This document shows, one piece after another, positions 55,201 to 64,000 of a stretch of 64,000 nucleotides of DNA. Under the pieces are notes generated by a model. It did no database searches. It was not told the origin of the DNA and saw only the letters and a program-made list of their open reading frames with translations. Origin of the DNA: Chondrosia reniformis (Eukaryota > Porifera > Demospongiae > Chondrillida > Chondrillidae); contig OX359189.1 in assembly GCA_947172415.1 (NCBI GenBank), positions 5,346,501 to 5,410,500 of the forward strand, written 5' to 3'. The translations under genes were made by a program, and so were the position numbers. Within the stretch, counting starts at the first letter, position 1. The number at the start of each line of letters is the position of its first letter.

Positions 55201-55903
55201 GCCTGGCATCAGTTCACCACAGTTGCAACTCGGAGGAAGCACTGCAGCACAGGTTTCAGCACCATCAGTAGATGTGCAATCGGCTGCTGAGGGCATGAAT
55301 GTGCCCTTAACCTGTATGGAAGGCATTTGGAGGAAGGCTGGTGAACTATTACAGGATCCAGATGCAATGGTTGCAGCACCTGGCCAGGGTCCTGAAGCTC
55401 GCATGGTATTGAGTTACATTGGAAAGGCACCACATCTAGTCACACCTGTTAAGGGAGGTGGCTATAACTGTGACTCGAGCTGCCCAAACTGGAAGTCAAT
55501 TGGCTTTTGCTCACACACTGTGGCTGTAGCAGATGCAAACACGAAACTTGCTCAGTTTCTCACATTTCTCCGAAACAAGAAGAAAGCACCAAACCTGACC
55601 AACCTTCTTACTTCAGGCATACCAAGAGGCCGTGGATGGAAGGGTGGTGTCACTCCACGCACTCGCAAACAGCTAAAACCACCTGGGACAAGACTGTCCA
55701 TGAAGGTTGCCATGGGTGTGGGAAACCAGCTGGATACAGCCAGAGATTTAATTTCAAATACTATACCAGTCACCGTCATGCAACCACCCCCATATCCTAC
55801 TGGACATTTCCATCAAGGGTATGGCCCTTATTTCCCAGGTCCCTATCCATACCAATCACCTGGTCTTTTCCCTGACCATGGACCCGTTAATATGCAAATA
55901 TGA
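55201..55903 (+). CDS. SWIM-type zinc-finger protein, C-terminal exon
   Basis: About 233 open codons with no usable ATG at the start; a TAA lies just upstream and a TTAAG acceptor-like site is possible near 55199, so this is probably a last exon. Residues about 75-105 hold VKGGGYNCDSSCPNWKSIGF and CSHTVAVA. The C-x3-C ... C-x-H spacing is that of a SWIM zinc finger, which binds DNA or protein. A basic region (IPRGRGWKGGVTPRTRKQLK) follows, and then a Pro/Gly/Tyr-rich tail (YGPYFPGPYPYQ). Proteins of this form are common in sponges and cnidarians, often repeated and sometimes linked to transposons. Function unknown; no break is seen. Confidence 0.72.
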
Positions 55904-56480
55904 TGGAATTAAGCGATTTGATTGGCTGAAACAGGTATGGTCTTTCAATAAGGCATGTCTGCTAAACGGTAGGAACTATCGTAAAACCGAAAAAAGGTAC
56001 GGATTCCTTAATGTACACTCTTTCTTTTGATGCTAAACTTGAAGATGTTACTAAATATAAAACGTAGAAGCGCCTTAAAAGAAAATTGCTCATTTATGGT
56101 GATTTTCACTATACAATTATTAATGTCTCTAACTAGGTCTTTACAAAAGTCAGCAAATAACTAACAATCCTCGTGCTTCTGTAATGCCTCCTTCTTCAAC
56201 TTTGCTAATTCAATGTGCGGCTTTCTTCCTCTTTCTGACAGCGTACAAATCTACAATGTCAATTAATGGACTGGTTTTGCGGGAATTCACGTAAGTATAT
56301 ATATACGCATTCACTGTGTTGCATATAGTGATTCACCAGATGAATGGAGGAATGCAGAGGACATTTCTGTGCTTAATTAGTTAGTGTAATGAATTTTTTT
56401 ATTGATCAGTTGCCAGGTCATTTGTCTTCAATACCGTGCCTGATCAGGTTACCAGAGTTGTTTTAATAGCGGTTGTTTTC
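55904..56480. other. Non-coding DNA
   Basis: No recognisable coding sequence or repeat. Confidence 0.45.
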
Positions 56481-57150
56481 TCTTGTGTGTTTAGGCTGCC
56501 TTGAAGCCTACCCCTCCATGTTGTTGAAGGAAGAATTGAAATGCCCTTTGATTTCCTTCATTTAACTCTATAAATCTCATCCATGGGGTCCTTTAAACAA
56601 GGTCCAATGCCTAAAGGTGGATATATCCTGTAATTCACAGGTTCCCTGTTGTGCATTAGCTCAGGCCTGCCTGTCCTTGCTGAGATAGACAACTTATCAT
56701 CCAAGATAGGAGTAGCGGTACTAGTTTCTTCTAGGTAAACTCTAATTTAACCACATGGTTGATGCATATCCAGTGTAAATCGGAGTACGTACTTCATGTC
56801 CATATTGGTAAATTGGAGTCATTGGGGTTAACATGGTTCATGCTTCGGTTCTCTTCTGAAGCCAGTTCTTCACAAACATATACAAATTGTCAAACAAAGT
56901 GTCTGCAAAAGTCCCACCATTCTTGAGAGCAATTGTATACAATTTCGGCTCACCAGTGCATTTGCACTTAGCATTGCACATACATATTTATAGACTACTA
57001 CTGAATGGATGTTTGGGAGTTGAATTGTGATATCTTTCTCACGGTCCACATACTGTAACTGAAGTGCCTCGATAAACAGTTGCAAGTTTCCCAAATCATG
57101 TACTTTTGGGTCCTCTACAACAATCTCTTCAAAGGCCCATTTGGTGATCC
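56480..57150 (-). pseudogene. Unrecognised decayed gene on minus strand
   Basis: Minus strand, with a few stops: ITKWAFEEIVVEDPKVHDLG, NLQLFIEALQLQYVDREKDI, ITIQLPNIHSVVVYKYVCAM, then shifted YVLRFTLDMHQPCG, VYLEETSTATPILDDKLSIS and MHNREPVNYRIYPPLGIGPC. The composition looks protein-coding and conserved in style, with successive readable blocks separated by shifts. I do not recognise the family. It could be another transposon protein. Confidence 0.4.
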
Positions 57151-57427
57151 CTAGAAAATATTTAGGAAAATGGTTTCAGGGTTGCAATCATGCCTATACC
57201 ATCTCCTTTTATCGGAGATGAGACTATCTATACATTAGCTAATGTTTTGAGGAAAGGATGAATGTAGTGTCTCTGTAAACCATGTAGCTTACATGACACA
57301 TGTAAAAGACCAGTCTAATGTATAGACTTTCTCTAAAATCTGTATCCTTAAAAGTCCTTTGAATTTGAATACATTAACTGACCATAAGTCTGTAAAATTG
57401 CAAAGTCAAATGACTGTCCTCTCTAAG
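57151..57427. other. Non-coding DNA
   Basis: Nothing recognisable; a short GGAGATGAGACTATC-type inverted string lies near 57205-57230. Confidence 0.4.
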
Positions 57428-57756
57428 TAGGGATGGCCAAAAAAACATGGCCACCCTATCCAATGTATTATCAATTAACACCTCATAAATCAAGAATGAT
57501 AGGATATTCGGTTACATTCGAGTGTTTGCAGTCGTTTTTGCATACTTTTGTAAATGCCAAAACACGTTTCCATGCTCTACAACCTTCGTAAAGTGGTCAA
57601 ACCGAAATAGGCCAAATTTTAGGATTCCTCAGTTTTTCTTCTTTTTTCAAATGAGTTAGCGCTAAGATGTGAACTTAAGCAAGTACAAACAAGTACCAAA
57701 TCGTCATTAATGTTCCAAACTAGGGAATAGGCTACCCTAGATTTCAACGCACTCTA
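57428..57756 (+). repeat. TAGGGATGGC-family element, partner of 46615-46981
   Basis: Starts TAGGGATGGCCAAAAAAACA and ends near CTAGGGAATAGGCTACCCTA, in inverted orientation to the 46.6-kb copy. Non-coding. Confidence 0.65.
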
Positions 57757-57879
57757 TCTGAAGTGAGTTACTTTTGAAGATGCCAAATACAGGACCTTCA
57801 CAACTTTGCACCCTTTGCTTTCTTCCGAATCTCCAAAACATATTTATATTGAGAAATCTAATTTGAAACAATATTTCCA

Positions 57880-58060
57880 GTTTAAAAACTCGTGGGGCTG
57901 CCCCGTACTACTTGGCTGCTTCATTAGGCTTTAATATATATATATATATATTTACTTAGTCTTAACAATTGAGGACGCTTAAGTCTCCTGAACATAATAA
58001 ATAACGATCAGTTGAGCATACGGTTTGTTAACGGGTATGCAACGGGTATATAGGTACGGG
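57880..58060 (+). repeat. Foldback-head repeat, subfamily 1, copy 2
   Basis: AGTTTAAAAACTCGTGGGGC, ACTACTTGGCTGC, then ATTGAGGACGCTTAAGTCTC as at 20093-20215. The right part is replaced by a short (GGGTAYR) string near 58035-58065. Confidence 0.7.
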
Positions 58061-58892
58061 TACAGGCGTTGACGGTTCACTTTTTACTGATTGGTACCGT
58101 AGGAGTTTTAAAAAATGGATGGGAGTGTTGCGGAAACAGTTGCACCATGTTTTCTTCATAATGCACTTTTCCTTGACCGTTTCAATTTGAAACTTACTAA
58201 GTCAGTAATCACTGTTGAGCTACAAAATGTCCCTGAGAATCTTCCAGGACATCATGGTATATGAAAAATCTTAAAGTAGACGATAGAAGGTTAATGCTAA
58301 GAAAGAGCGTTACATTCAGCCTTTTTCCTGTAGTTACCTTTCTAAAGGGAAGGCACTTTATTAAATACACAGGCCTTTCAACTTTGGAGAAGCTTGCAAA
58401 GTAAATATCACCCATCACACAAGTATAACAGCTCTAATATAGCTTCTTAGAGTTTACCAGATCACATATTTCAGAGGAAAGAAATAATATGGACAGCTAT
58501 CATGTTAATTTGGGTATTCACAGAAATCTACAGTGGACTCCAGATCAATTTGTTCCCATTCAATAAATTTAAAGGAAAATTCACCTTGATCACCTTGGAA
58601 AGGCAAAAGAAATTGTTCTGCCCGGTGATATAAAGCTATAGGTCAAAAGGAACACTGGTACCTTATGGCTGTTCTTGAGGGGATAGGCTGCGTTATAGCG
58701 ATCGTCACATAACAATCGATAATTAGTAAAGAATGTTCGTTTTTTAATCTGTAGAGTGAATGCGTTATTTAGCATTAGCTGTGACAAACCGGAAGAAATC
58801 AATACGTTAACCAAGCGTTACCAGGTATTCAATCTCAAACACGTGGTGTGTGATCAATCGAAGCCTCAAAAAGAAGCTTCGCCAGCCAGCAA
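58061..58892. other. AT-rich non-coding DNA
   Basis: Short open frames on the minus strand (58209-58418 and 58590-58814) have no recognisable product. Confidence 0.45.
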
Positions 58893-59302
58893 AGAAGAAG
58901 CTGTAAATATATGCATACGTACACCCAGCCAATGATCGCCGACTATTGCACTTCCGAAAGTACCGTTAACTGTATTTGCGTTAGACAAAACACGATAGGT
59001 GCTAAATGACCATGAATTTACTTAACTGTATTTATGAATATCATTACAACTGCCGAAAATGTCAGCAAAGTGTTGTTGTGAAGAAAATCATTTTGTGCTT
59101 AGTCTAAAAGAACAGTTGGACAACACCGATGGTTTCATAGTGATCAGTAAGTGTTGCTATACAAAATTGTCGGCCTCTGTATCGATTCCTTCTTCATTAG
59201 TCAAGTTATGGCCAAATTTGTGCTTGTTAATTACACTTAATAGTGACATTTTCTTTATTATCTCAAGAAAGGAGAGCTGTATTAAAACCCTGGCCGACAT
59301 AT
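58893..59302 (-). repeat. Dispersed repeat, inverted partner of 23757-24195
   Basis: Reverse-strand copy of the 23.8-kb repeat; matching blocks are listed there. It contains an ATG-led open stretch (MSAKCCCEENHFVLSLKEQL at 59059), which is also present as broken text in the other copy. Confidence 0.75.
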
Positions 59303-59360
59303 TTTTAGTTTAACCTATAATGGTATTCACAACACACAGGGAAAAAACTCCTTGAAACTA

Positions 59361-60141
59361 GTAAAGAGTGTCCCAACTCCAGCACTCCAGGCCATTCACA
59401 GCCCATGAACTGGGAAGTTCGTCGGGATGTGGTTAATGGGTATCGTTGGCCATGTCCATCAACTACATGCAGGAAGAGCATTACTATCCGCGATAAGACG
59501 TTTATTTGAGCAAACAAGAATCAGCCTCCAGAAGTGGCTAATTCTGATCTATTGGTGGGTGAGGGAATATAGCGTTACAGATGCAATGGAAGAGGCGGAG
59601 GTATCTAAACACGTGGCTGTTAATGTATATCAATGGCTGTGTGAGATTTGCTAAACAATGCTGAACAGGCAAAACATCCAAATTGGCGAACCAGGCTCGA
59701 TTGTTCAGATTGATGAGAGCCTGTTTCGGCACAAGCCCAAGGTAGAAAAAGCCAATGTCAAACTTTTGATAATTGATTTACCATAATCAATATTGACTCC
59801 TAATAGAACCATCGGGGGCGTGCTACAAGTCAAGAAATTTGGGTGTTTGGGTTGGTTGACTGCAGCCAAAGCCCAGCATTGGGCTACATGGAGGTTGTCC
59901 CAAATTTAACAGCAATCACCCTCCTCCCCATTATACAAGACCATGTACGCCCAGGAACAACCATACATTCCAACGAATAGAGTGCCTATCGCCGAGTCCA
60001 AGGGCTTAACAATGTTCAGACACATGAAAGCGTCAACCACTCCCTCCACTTCGTCGATCCAACGACTGGTGTCCACACACAAAATGTGGAGTCTTACTGG
60101 TCGCAAGTTAAGCTCAAATTCAAAAGAATGAAAGCGTAGAT
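59361..60141 (+). pseudogene. Merlin (ISXO2-like DDE) transposase relic with an intron
   Basis: Merlin elements are IS1016/ISXO2-related cut-and-paste transposons. Readable parts: an N-terminal zinc-ribbon-like WPCPSTTCRKSITIRD (about 59448), a helical part (LILIYWWVREYSVTDAMEEA, HVAVNVYQWLCEIC), a stop, then GSIVQIDESLFRHKPK with the first catalytic Asp. A 68-bp GT/AG intron (59742-59809) follows. Next is NHRGRATSQEIWVFGLVDCS, MEVVPNLTAITLLPIIQDHV and TTIHSNE, a stop, then SAY. In TIHSNE the second catalytic Asp is Asn and the following Trp codon is TAG. LHFVDPTTGVHTQNVESYWS follows with the catalytic Glu. Two stops and the lost Asp make it inactive. Confidence 0.88.
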
Positions 60142-60371
60142 GGGGGCCAACTCCCTTCGTATCTCGACAAATTTGCACTTCCATTTGAAGTTTCGAGCTA
60201 GAAAACCACAAAAGGAAAAGAATATTACATTTTCTCTTAAGAAAAGAAAGAATACCCAAGATGATAGTAAACAAAGGAAGTATGCCAAGCGCAATAAGCA
60301 ATTCCAAATATTAACAATAAGTTCACTAACTAAAAGAGTAGATACATTACCCTCACTTGGTACAAATGATA

Positions 60372-61090
60372 TATCGATGTAACTTGCAAGCTAGATGATG
60401 ATAATAAAGTAACTAAGGAAAGCATAGAGGTGGATAAGAATGACCACAAATTAGGCAGTTTGGGCACAAATGTACCTCATGAATGTGGTTGTGCAGCAGA
60501 TATCCGTGCTCTTAGATGTACTATGGAGAATGTAGAAAAATTGTACTGCAAATGGTTATGCTACAAGTCATACAAGACAAAAAAAATTAAGCAATTGGAA
60601 GAAGGCTATGAAATTCAAGAAAAGAGAATCAATCAGCTGGAATTGGAAATTAAAAAAATCAAGAGAGGGAACTTTGAAGATGTTTATCAGTCACCAAGAG
60701 CTGTACAATGCCATTTACCCTCTCCAGTTGTGCCAACAAATTTTTAAGCACTTTTGACAATAGCCTGTTAAGCATAAGCAGCCCTAAGATATTATTGATG
60801 CCTACCAGCTCCAAATACTTAGGCCTCCTGATGTGATCATTGAAGAAAACGTCATTTTATTAAAATCCATCCCAAAGGCAGGGCGATTAGCTGTAAGACT
60901 AGCTAAGGAATCATATTTTGGATTGGAAGTTATGAAAAAAAACACATTCTCAACACTGCCAATAAAAGAGAAGTTGTTCAAGGCATACCAATATGACAAC
61001 CTATTAGAATTTGAGCCTGTTTGGCAAAAATGTGCAATCGCCATTGGTAAAGCTTGCCAGTCCTTGAGGGTTGAAAAGACCCTGGAGTAA
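60372..61090 (+). pseudogene. Coiled-coil protein with C-terminal BEN-like domain, next to the Merlin relic
   Basis: Two open blocks in one strand. 60372-60747 contains a charged coiled coil (IKQLEEGYEIQEKRINQLEL, EIKKIKRG). 60820-61090, after a break that could be an intron or a shift, reads VIIEENVILLKSIPKAGRLA, VRLAKESYFGLEVMKKNTFS and EFEPVWQKCAIAIGKACQSL. The order (A..L-A-x-E-x-Y-F-G..E-V-M, then W-x-x-C..I-G..C-x-x-L-R) fits a BEN domain. An earlier block at 60180-60380 with ARKPQKEKNITFSLKKRK may be its N-terminus in another frame. It lies 3' of the Merlin transposase on the same strand and may be its partner gene. BEN assignment is by pattern only. Confidence 0.55.
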
Positions 61091-61290
61091 CTATACAACT
61101 TTATTCTTTCCACTTAATATTTTATTCATTATATATCACGTTACCAGGGCAACCAGGTGATATCTGGGGTGTTACAAACCTTATATTTCACACTTGAACT
61201 AGTGATAAATGTTATATCGCCAGTAGGCCTACTCATGTTTATTTATCATCACTTTTACAATTGATTGAAGTCATACATGATATATATTAA

Positions 61291-61386
61291 TTATACCACA
61301 CTCAAGTGCGAAGCTAAATAATATCCGCCCTCGACCTTCAGTCTCGGGCAGATATCACTTATACATCACACTTGAGTGTAGTATAA
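61291..61386. repeat. 96-bp palindromic MITE
   Basis: TTATACCACACTCAAGTG and CACTTGAGTGTAGTATAA are inverted ends. The interior ATATCCGCCCTCGACCTTCA / GTCTCGGGCAGATATCA continues the hairpin. Confidence 0.85.
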
Positions 61387-61397
61387 CTACTACATAT

Positions 61398-61841
61398 ACG
61401 GTACAAATCATAATAAAGTAAACGTTTTACGCCCGCATGTAAACCCATACCCGTAGCCGTACTACGCCCATATCATTTGAGAAGTAAACCCGTACCCGTA
61501 GCCATACTACACCTGTAGCTTCCAAAGTGAAGCTTCTTTGTCATTAGCTTTCTTGCCAAACGGGCACTCATATTGTTGCAGTATCAAAATACGTACGTTT
61601 TTCAGTATGTACGTATGTACTTTTCATCGTAATATTTATTTACGTACGTATATATATATGTATTAACACCCATGTAGTATATTGGTAGAACGGCCGTACT
61701 TTTGGATGACTACGTTCGTAGCCATATCCGTACTACGCCCATACCTTTTGTGAGCTACACCCGTTGCCGTATTTGTAATACACCCGTACTGACACCCGTC
61801 CTTAACCCGCAAAACGTTTACTTTATTTTGATTTGTACCGT
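61398..61841. mobile_element. 444-bp MITE with 34-bp TIRs and internal minirepeats
   Basis: ACGGTACAAATCATAATAAA (61398) pairs with its complement ending at 61841 (TTTATTTTGATTTGTACCGT); the arms are about 34 bp with two or three mismatches. The interior repeats variants of CCCGTAGCCGTACTACGCCC (near 61451, 61490 and 61717) and TACGTACGTA-like text. Non-coding. Confidence 0.85.
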
Positions 61842-62035
61842 ATTTATAATGCACTTATTACTTATTATCATGAAAACATATATGTTTCTAATGTAAGGAT
61901 TTGTCTGGCGTGCGGATAAGTGAGGTTCTATACTGTACGTCACTTTACGTCTTTCATTCAAGAACATAAAGATACTGTATTTAATGGTTAAACTTCTAAT
62001 AAGTAAAAAAATTAAAGCTAAAATTAAAAAAAAAA

Positions 62036-62340
62036 ACAAGTATTTCGAGTTTAAAAAACTCGTGGTACGCCAGGTGCCCTTAAGTAAACTCGAACTACTT
62101 GGATGGTTCTCATAGATATCCGGTTAACCGATTTCCGGTTGACTCTTGTTGGCCATCATTTTTTCAAGGCCATATCTCATAGAAAACGTTTTTGCGCAAG
62201 CTTTACATTACATAGTTTTAGTATAGGTGGTTTCTAAATCCTTTTCATTGGTTCAACATTCGACACAAAGGAAAAGAAAGCTAATTTTAAGCTAGAATAT
62301 GAAAGTCAGCTGAGCGTCCGCCATTTTGGTGACAGATATA
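62036..62340 (+). repeat. Foldback-head repeat, subfamily 2, copy 2
   Basis: About 300 bp matching 45765-46062 in the same orientation, starting ACAAGTATTTCGAGTTTAAA and ending TTTTGGTGACAGATATA. Confidence 0.8.
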
Positions 62341-62344
62341 TATA

Positions 62345-62842
62345 CAGTGGCCACCGGTTAATCGGGATCCGGTTAATAGGGATTTTCGGTTAAACGGGTG
62401 CATTCCTGTGGAACGGATTCGCTATACACGTTTTGTATACAAATTACTTCTGATAATCGGGACGAGATTTCGGTTAATTGGAACGTTTGGCGAAGGCTAA
62501 GGAAGAAATCATGGAGCAGTTTGAAAGCGGCTGCAATTGTGAGCGTAAGCAACAGCGAGTTGGGAAAGAGGAGGATGTTGGCAGTGACCTGTTTCTATGG
62601 TTAAATAGAAGTTGAGTCAGGACCAATACTAAAGCAGAAGGCCAAGGAACTCGGAGAAGCGGATGGATCTAATTTTTCACCTTCTGACGGCTGGCTGTCA
62701 CGTTGGAAGAAACGCTACGACATTATTTAAAGTTTAATATGTAGCTATTACATTTTTCTTTACCTTCTGCTTAATTGGGACTACTGGTCCATTGGGACAT
62801 TCTCCCTACTCCCGAGGCGTCCCGATTAAGTGGAGTGTACTG
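62345..62842 (+). mobile_element. Tigger/pogo deletion derivative
   Basis: The TIRs are CAGTGGCCACCGGTTAATCG at the left and the complement of CCCGATTAAGTGGAGTGTACTG at the right (imperfect), flanked by TA on both sides (62343-62344 and 62843-62844). It retains a piece of the CENP-B/Tc5 helix-turn-helix (LKQKAKELGEADGSNFSPSD, then GWLSRWKKRYDI) near 62630-62728, preceded by stops. The catalytic domain is deleted, so it was dependent on a full-length Tigger. Confidence 0.87.
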
Positions 62843-62854
62843 TATATATATATA

Positions 62855-63034
62855 CAGTGCAAGTTACAATATACAAAGGTAATCTAATATAATATAATAT
62901 AAATAAATAATTAAATAATTCATATGGCTCCAAGAAAGAACCTAAAAACAAAATGGGCATATCATCATAAAGTATAGGGTATAAAACTCGTTTTAAATTA
63001 AGGGATTTTTCATTTAGGCCTCTGTTTGTTAGAA
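62855..63034 (+). repeat. CAGTRCAAGYTACAATATAC repeat, copy 3
   Basis: CAGTGCAAGTTACAATATAC...TTCATATGGCTCCAAGAAAG...TTAAGGGATTTTTCATTTAG, homologous to 47009-47203. Confidence 0.75.
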
Positions 63035-64000
63035 AACGTAGGACAAAGTCTGCATATAAAATGCCATAGGACTATAGAAAACATATTGGAAATTTATATG
63101 CAAACCATGTGTTATATTAATAAAAAAATTCAATTTGTCAGATAACTGTGAAATCAACATATATCATGGTTCATGTGTATAAGAAACGTCTGGCGAAGTG
63201 TTGCTTAATTAAATGAGCAAAATAATCAAGATATAATGAAGAATTCAAAGTTACGATTGCGCAAGCTGGTGATGTATTGTGATGTTCTTCGAATGCGTCA
63301 CCAACACCTTCGTATGTCGCTCCGTACACACATTTTGTGAATCATGTGACGTTGCGAAAACGTCACCGCCTCGTTGCTAAAGAAGATCATCCTTTTGAGA
63401 ACGGCTATGACAAGTCGACGCTCTCCTACGAGAAGGAGCTACCGAATAAGCTAGTTGTAGCGAAGGTTAGATAAAGCGTATTTGTATACGTTCCCGTTAA
63501 TTTTGAGGCAGAATTGTCCCTATACTGATGCAAAAGAAATTCGTTTAGTCGACCGTATTAAAACTTTGGTAATTAAAGCTCTGTCTTCTCTTATGTTTTT
63601 ATTCATATTTTTACTTGCAATTGTCCATGTGTAGGAATAAGGAGTGATATATATTATGCTTGTTTAAATACAATCAAGTACTACACAGTGCAAGTTAAAA
63701 ATTTATACACGGATGCCAGTGACTCCCAAGATAATCACACTGAGGTATATAATATAATACGGATGCAAATGACTCCCAAAATAATCACAATCAGGTATAT
63801 TGAACGCTACAAGACTTTAGCCACACTGAAATTCTCAACTGCTGCATACAGAGTAGTAGTCTCTACAGATCATACATGGCCTTCCAATTACCTTTTCACG
63901 CCTAAGTATAGACTGAAGATGATGCACACAAGGGACATTGTTCATGAAATAAATTAAAGGCCCCAGCCTTTATGTCCCTGTGTGCAAGTTACCAAATCAT
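63035..64000. other. AT-rich DNA at the window end, short tandem duplication
   Basis: An imperfect tandem pair of about 55 bp, CGGATGCCAGTGACTCCCAA (63710) and CGGATGCAAATGACTCCCAA (63761), lies in an open stretch from 63688 to 63957 with no recognisable product. Nothing else was seen. Confidence 0.45.

Noticed and set aside
1-64000. CRISPR arrays, phage or bacterial defence systems
   Set aside because: No regularly spaced direct repeats with unique spacers, no bacterial operons; spliced animal genes and eukaryotic transposons dominate.

Overview
This window looks like nuclear DNA of an early-branching animal. A demosponge fits best, by inference: it carries a spliced Wilms-tumour-1-associating-protein (WTAP) gene and exons of a phospholipase C-gamma. 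Those SH2/split-PH/C2 parts are specific to animals and their close relatives. The base composition is AT-rich, several introns are only about 50-180 bp, and the transposon families are typical of sponge and cnidarian genomes. No bacterial operon structure, CRISPR array or rRNA gene was seen. Coordinates below are for the window; splice junctions were read by eye from GT/AG sites and homology.

Layout. 1-4.66 kb: an intact-looking seven-exon WTAP gene on the minus strand, with a 492-bp terminal-inverted-repeat element in one intron. 6.6-7.8 kb: decayed pogo/Tigger transposase with a Lys-rich repetitive tail. 7.9-17.7 kb: a graveyard of three Ty3/Gypsy retrotransposons (the second inserted inside the first) and a reverse-transcriptase fragment of a different lineage. 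17.8-19.6 kb: piggyBac remnant. 19.8-20.05 kb: LINE RT fragment. 20.8-22.6 kb: a 601-codon open frame for a Mutator-like transposase-domain protein. 22.6-28.3 kb: sparse DNA with a Tc1 fragment and a tRNA-like sequence. 28.35-31.61 kb: a complete 3.27-kb Tc1/mariner element flanked by TA, with an intact DD34E transposase and a second, convergent 508-codon gene that ends in a BEN-like domain. 32-34.6 kb: integrase/Ulp1-like and Helitron fragments. 34.6-49.3 kb: inverted-repeat elements, a second piggyBac derivative carrying a LINE 3' end, a further piggyBac gene split by a hAT-like MITE, an internally deleted Gypsy, and three copies of one uncharacterised DDE transposase family. 49.7-51.4 kb: PLC-gamma exons with missing domains and a local inversion. 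52.8-54.45 kb: nested palindromic elements. 55.2-55.9 kb: a SWIM zinc-finger exon. 59.4-61.1 kb: a Merlin (ISXO2-like) transposase relic followed by a coiled-coil/BEN-like open frame. 61.3-63.0 kb: MITEs, including a Tigger deletion derivative.

How it fits together. Host genes are few (WTAP, a PLC-gamma remnant, perhaps the SWIM and Mutator-like genes); most of the rest is transposon-derived at different stages of decay. The most interesting unit is the Tc1/mariner element with its BEN-domain passenger, the only transposon here with both complete ends and undamaged reading frames. A second, unrelated DNA transposon (Merlin) lies next to another BEN-like frame. The second most interesting place is the PLC-gamma locus, where missing domains, an inverted half-SH2 exon between inverted repeats and an adapter-like string next to a 21-G run suggest either real rearrangement or an assembly fault.
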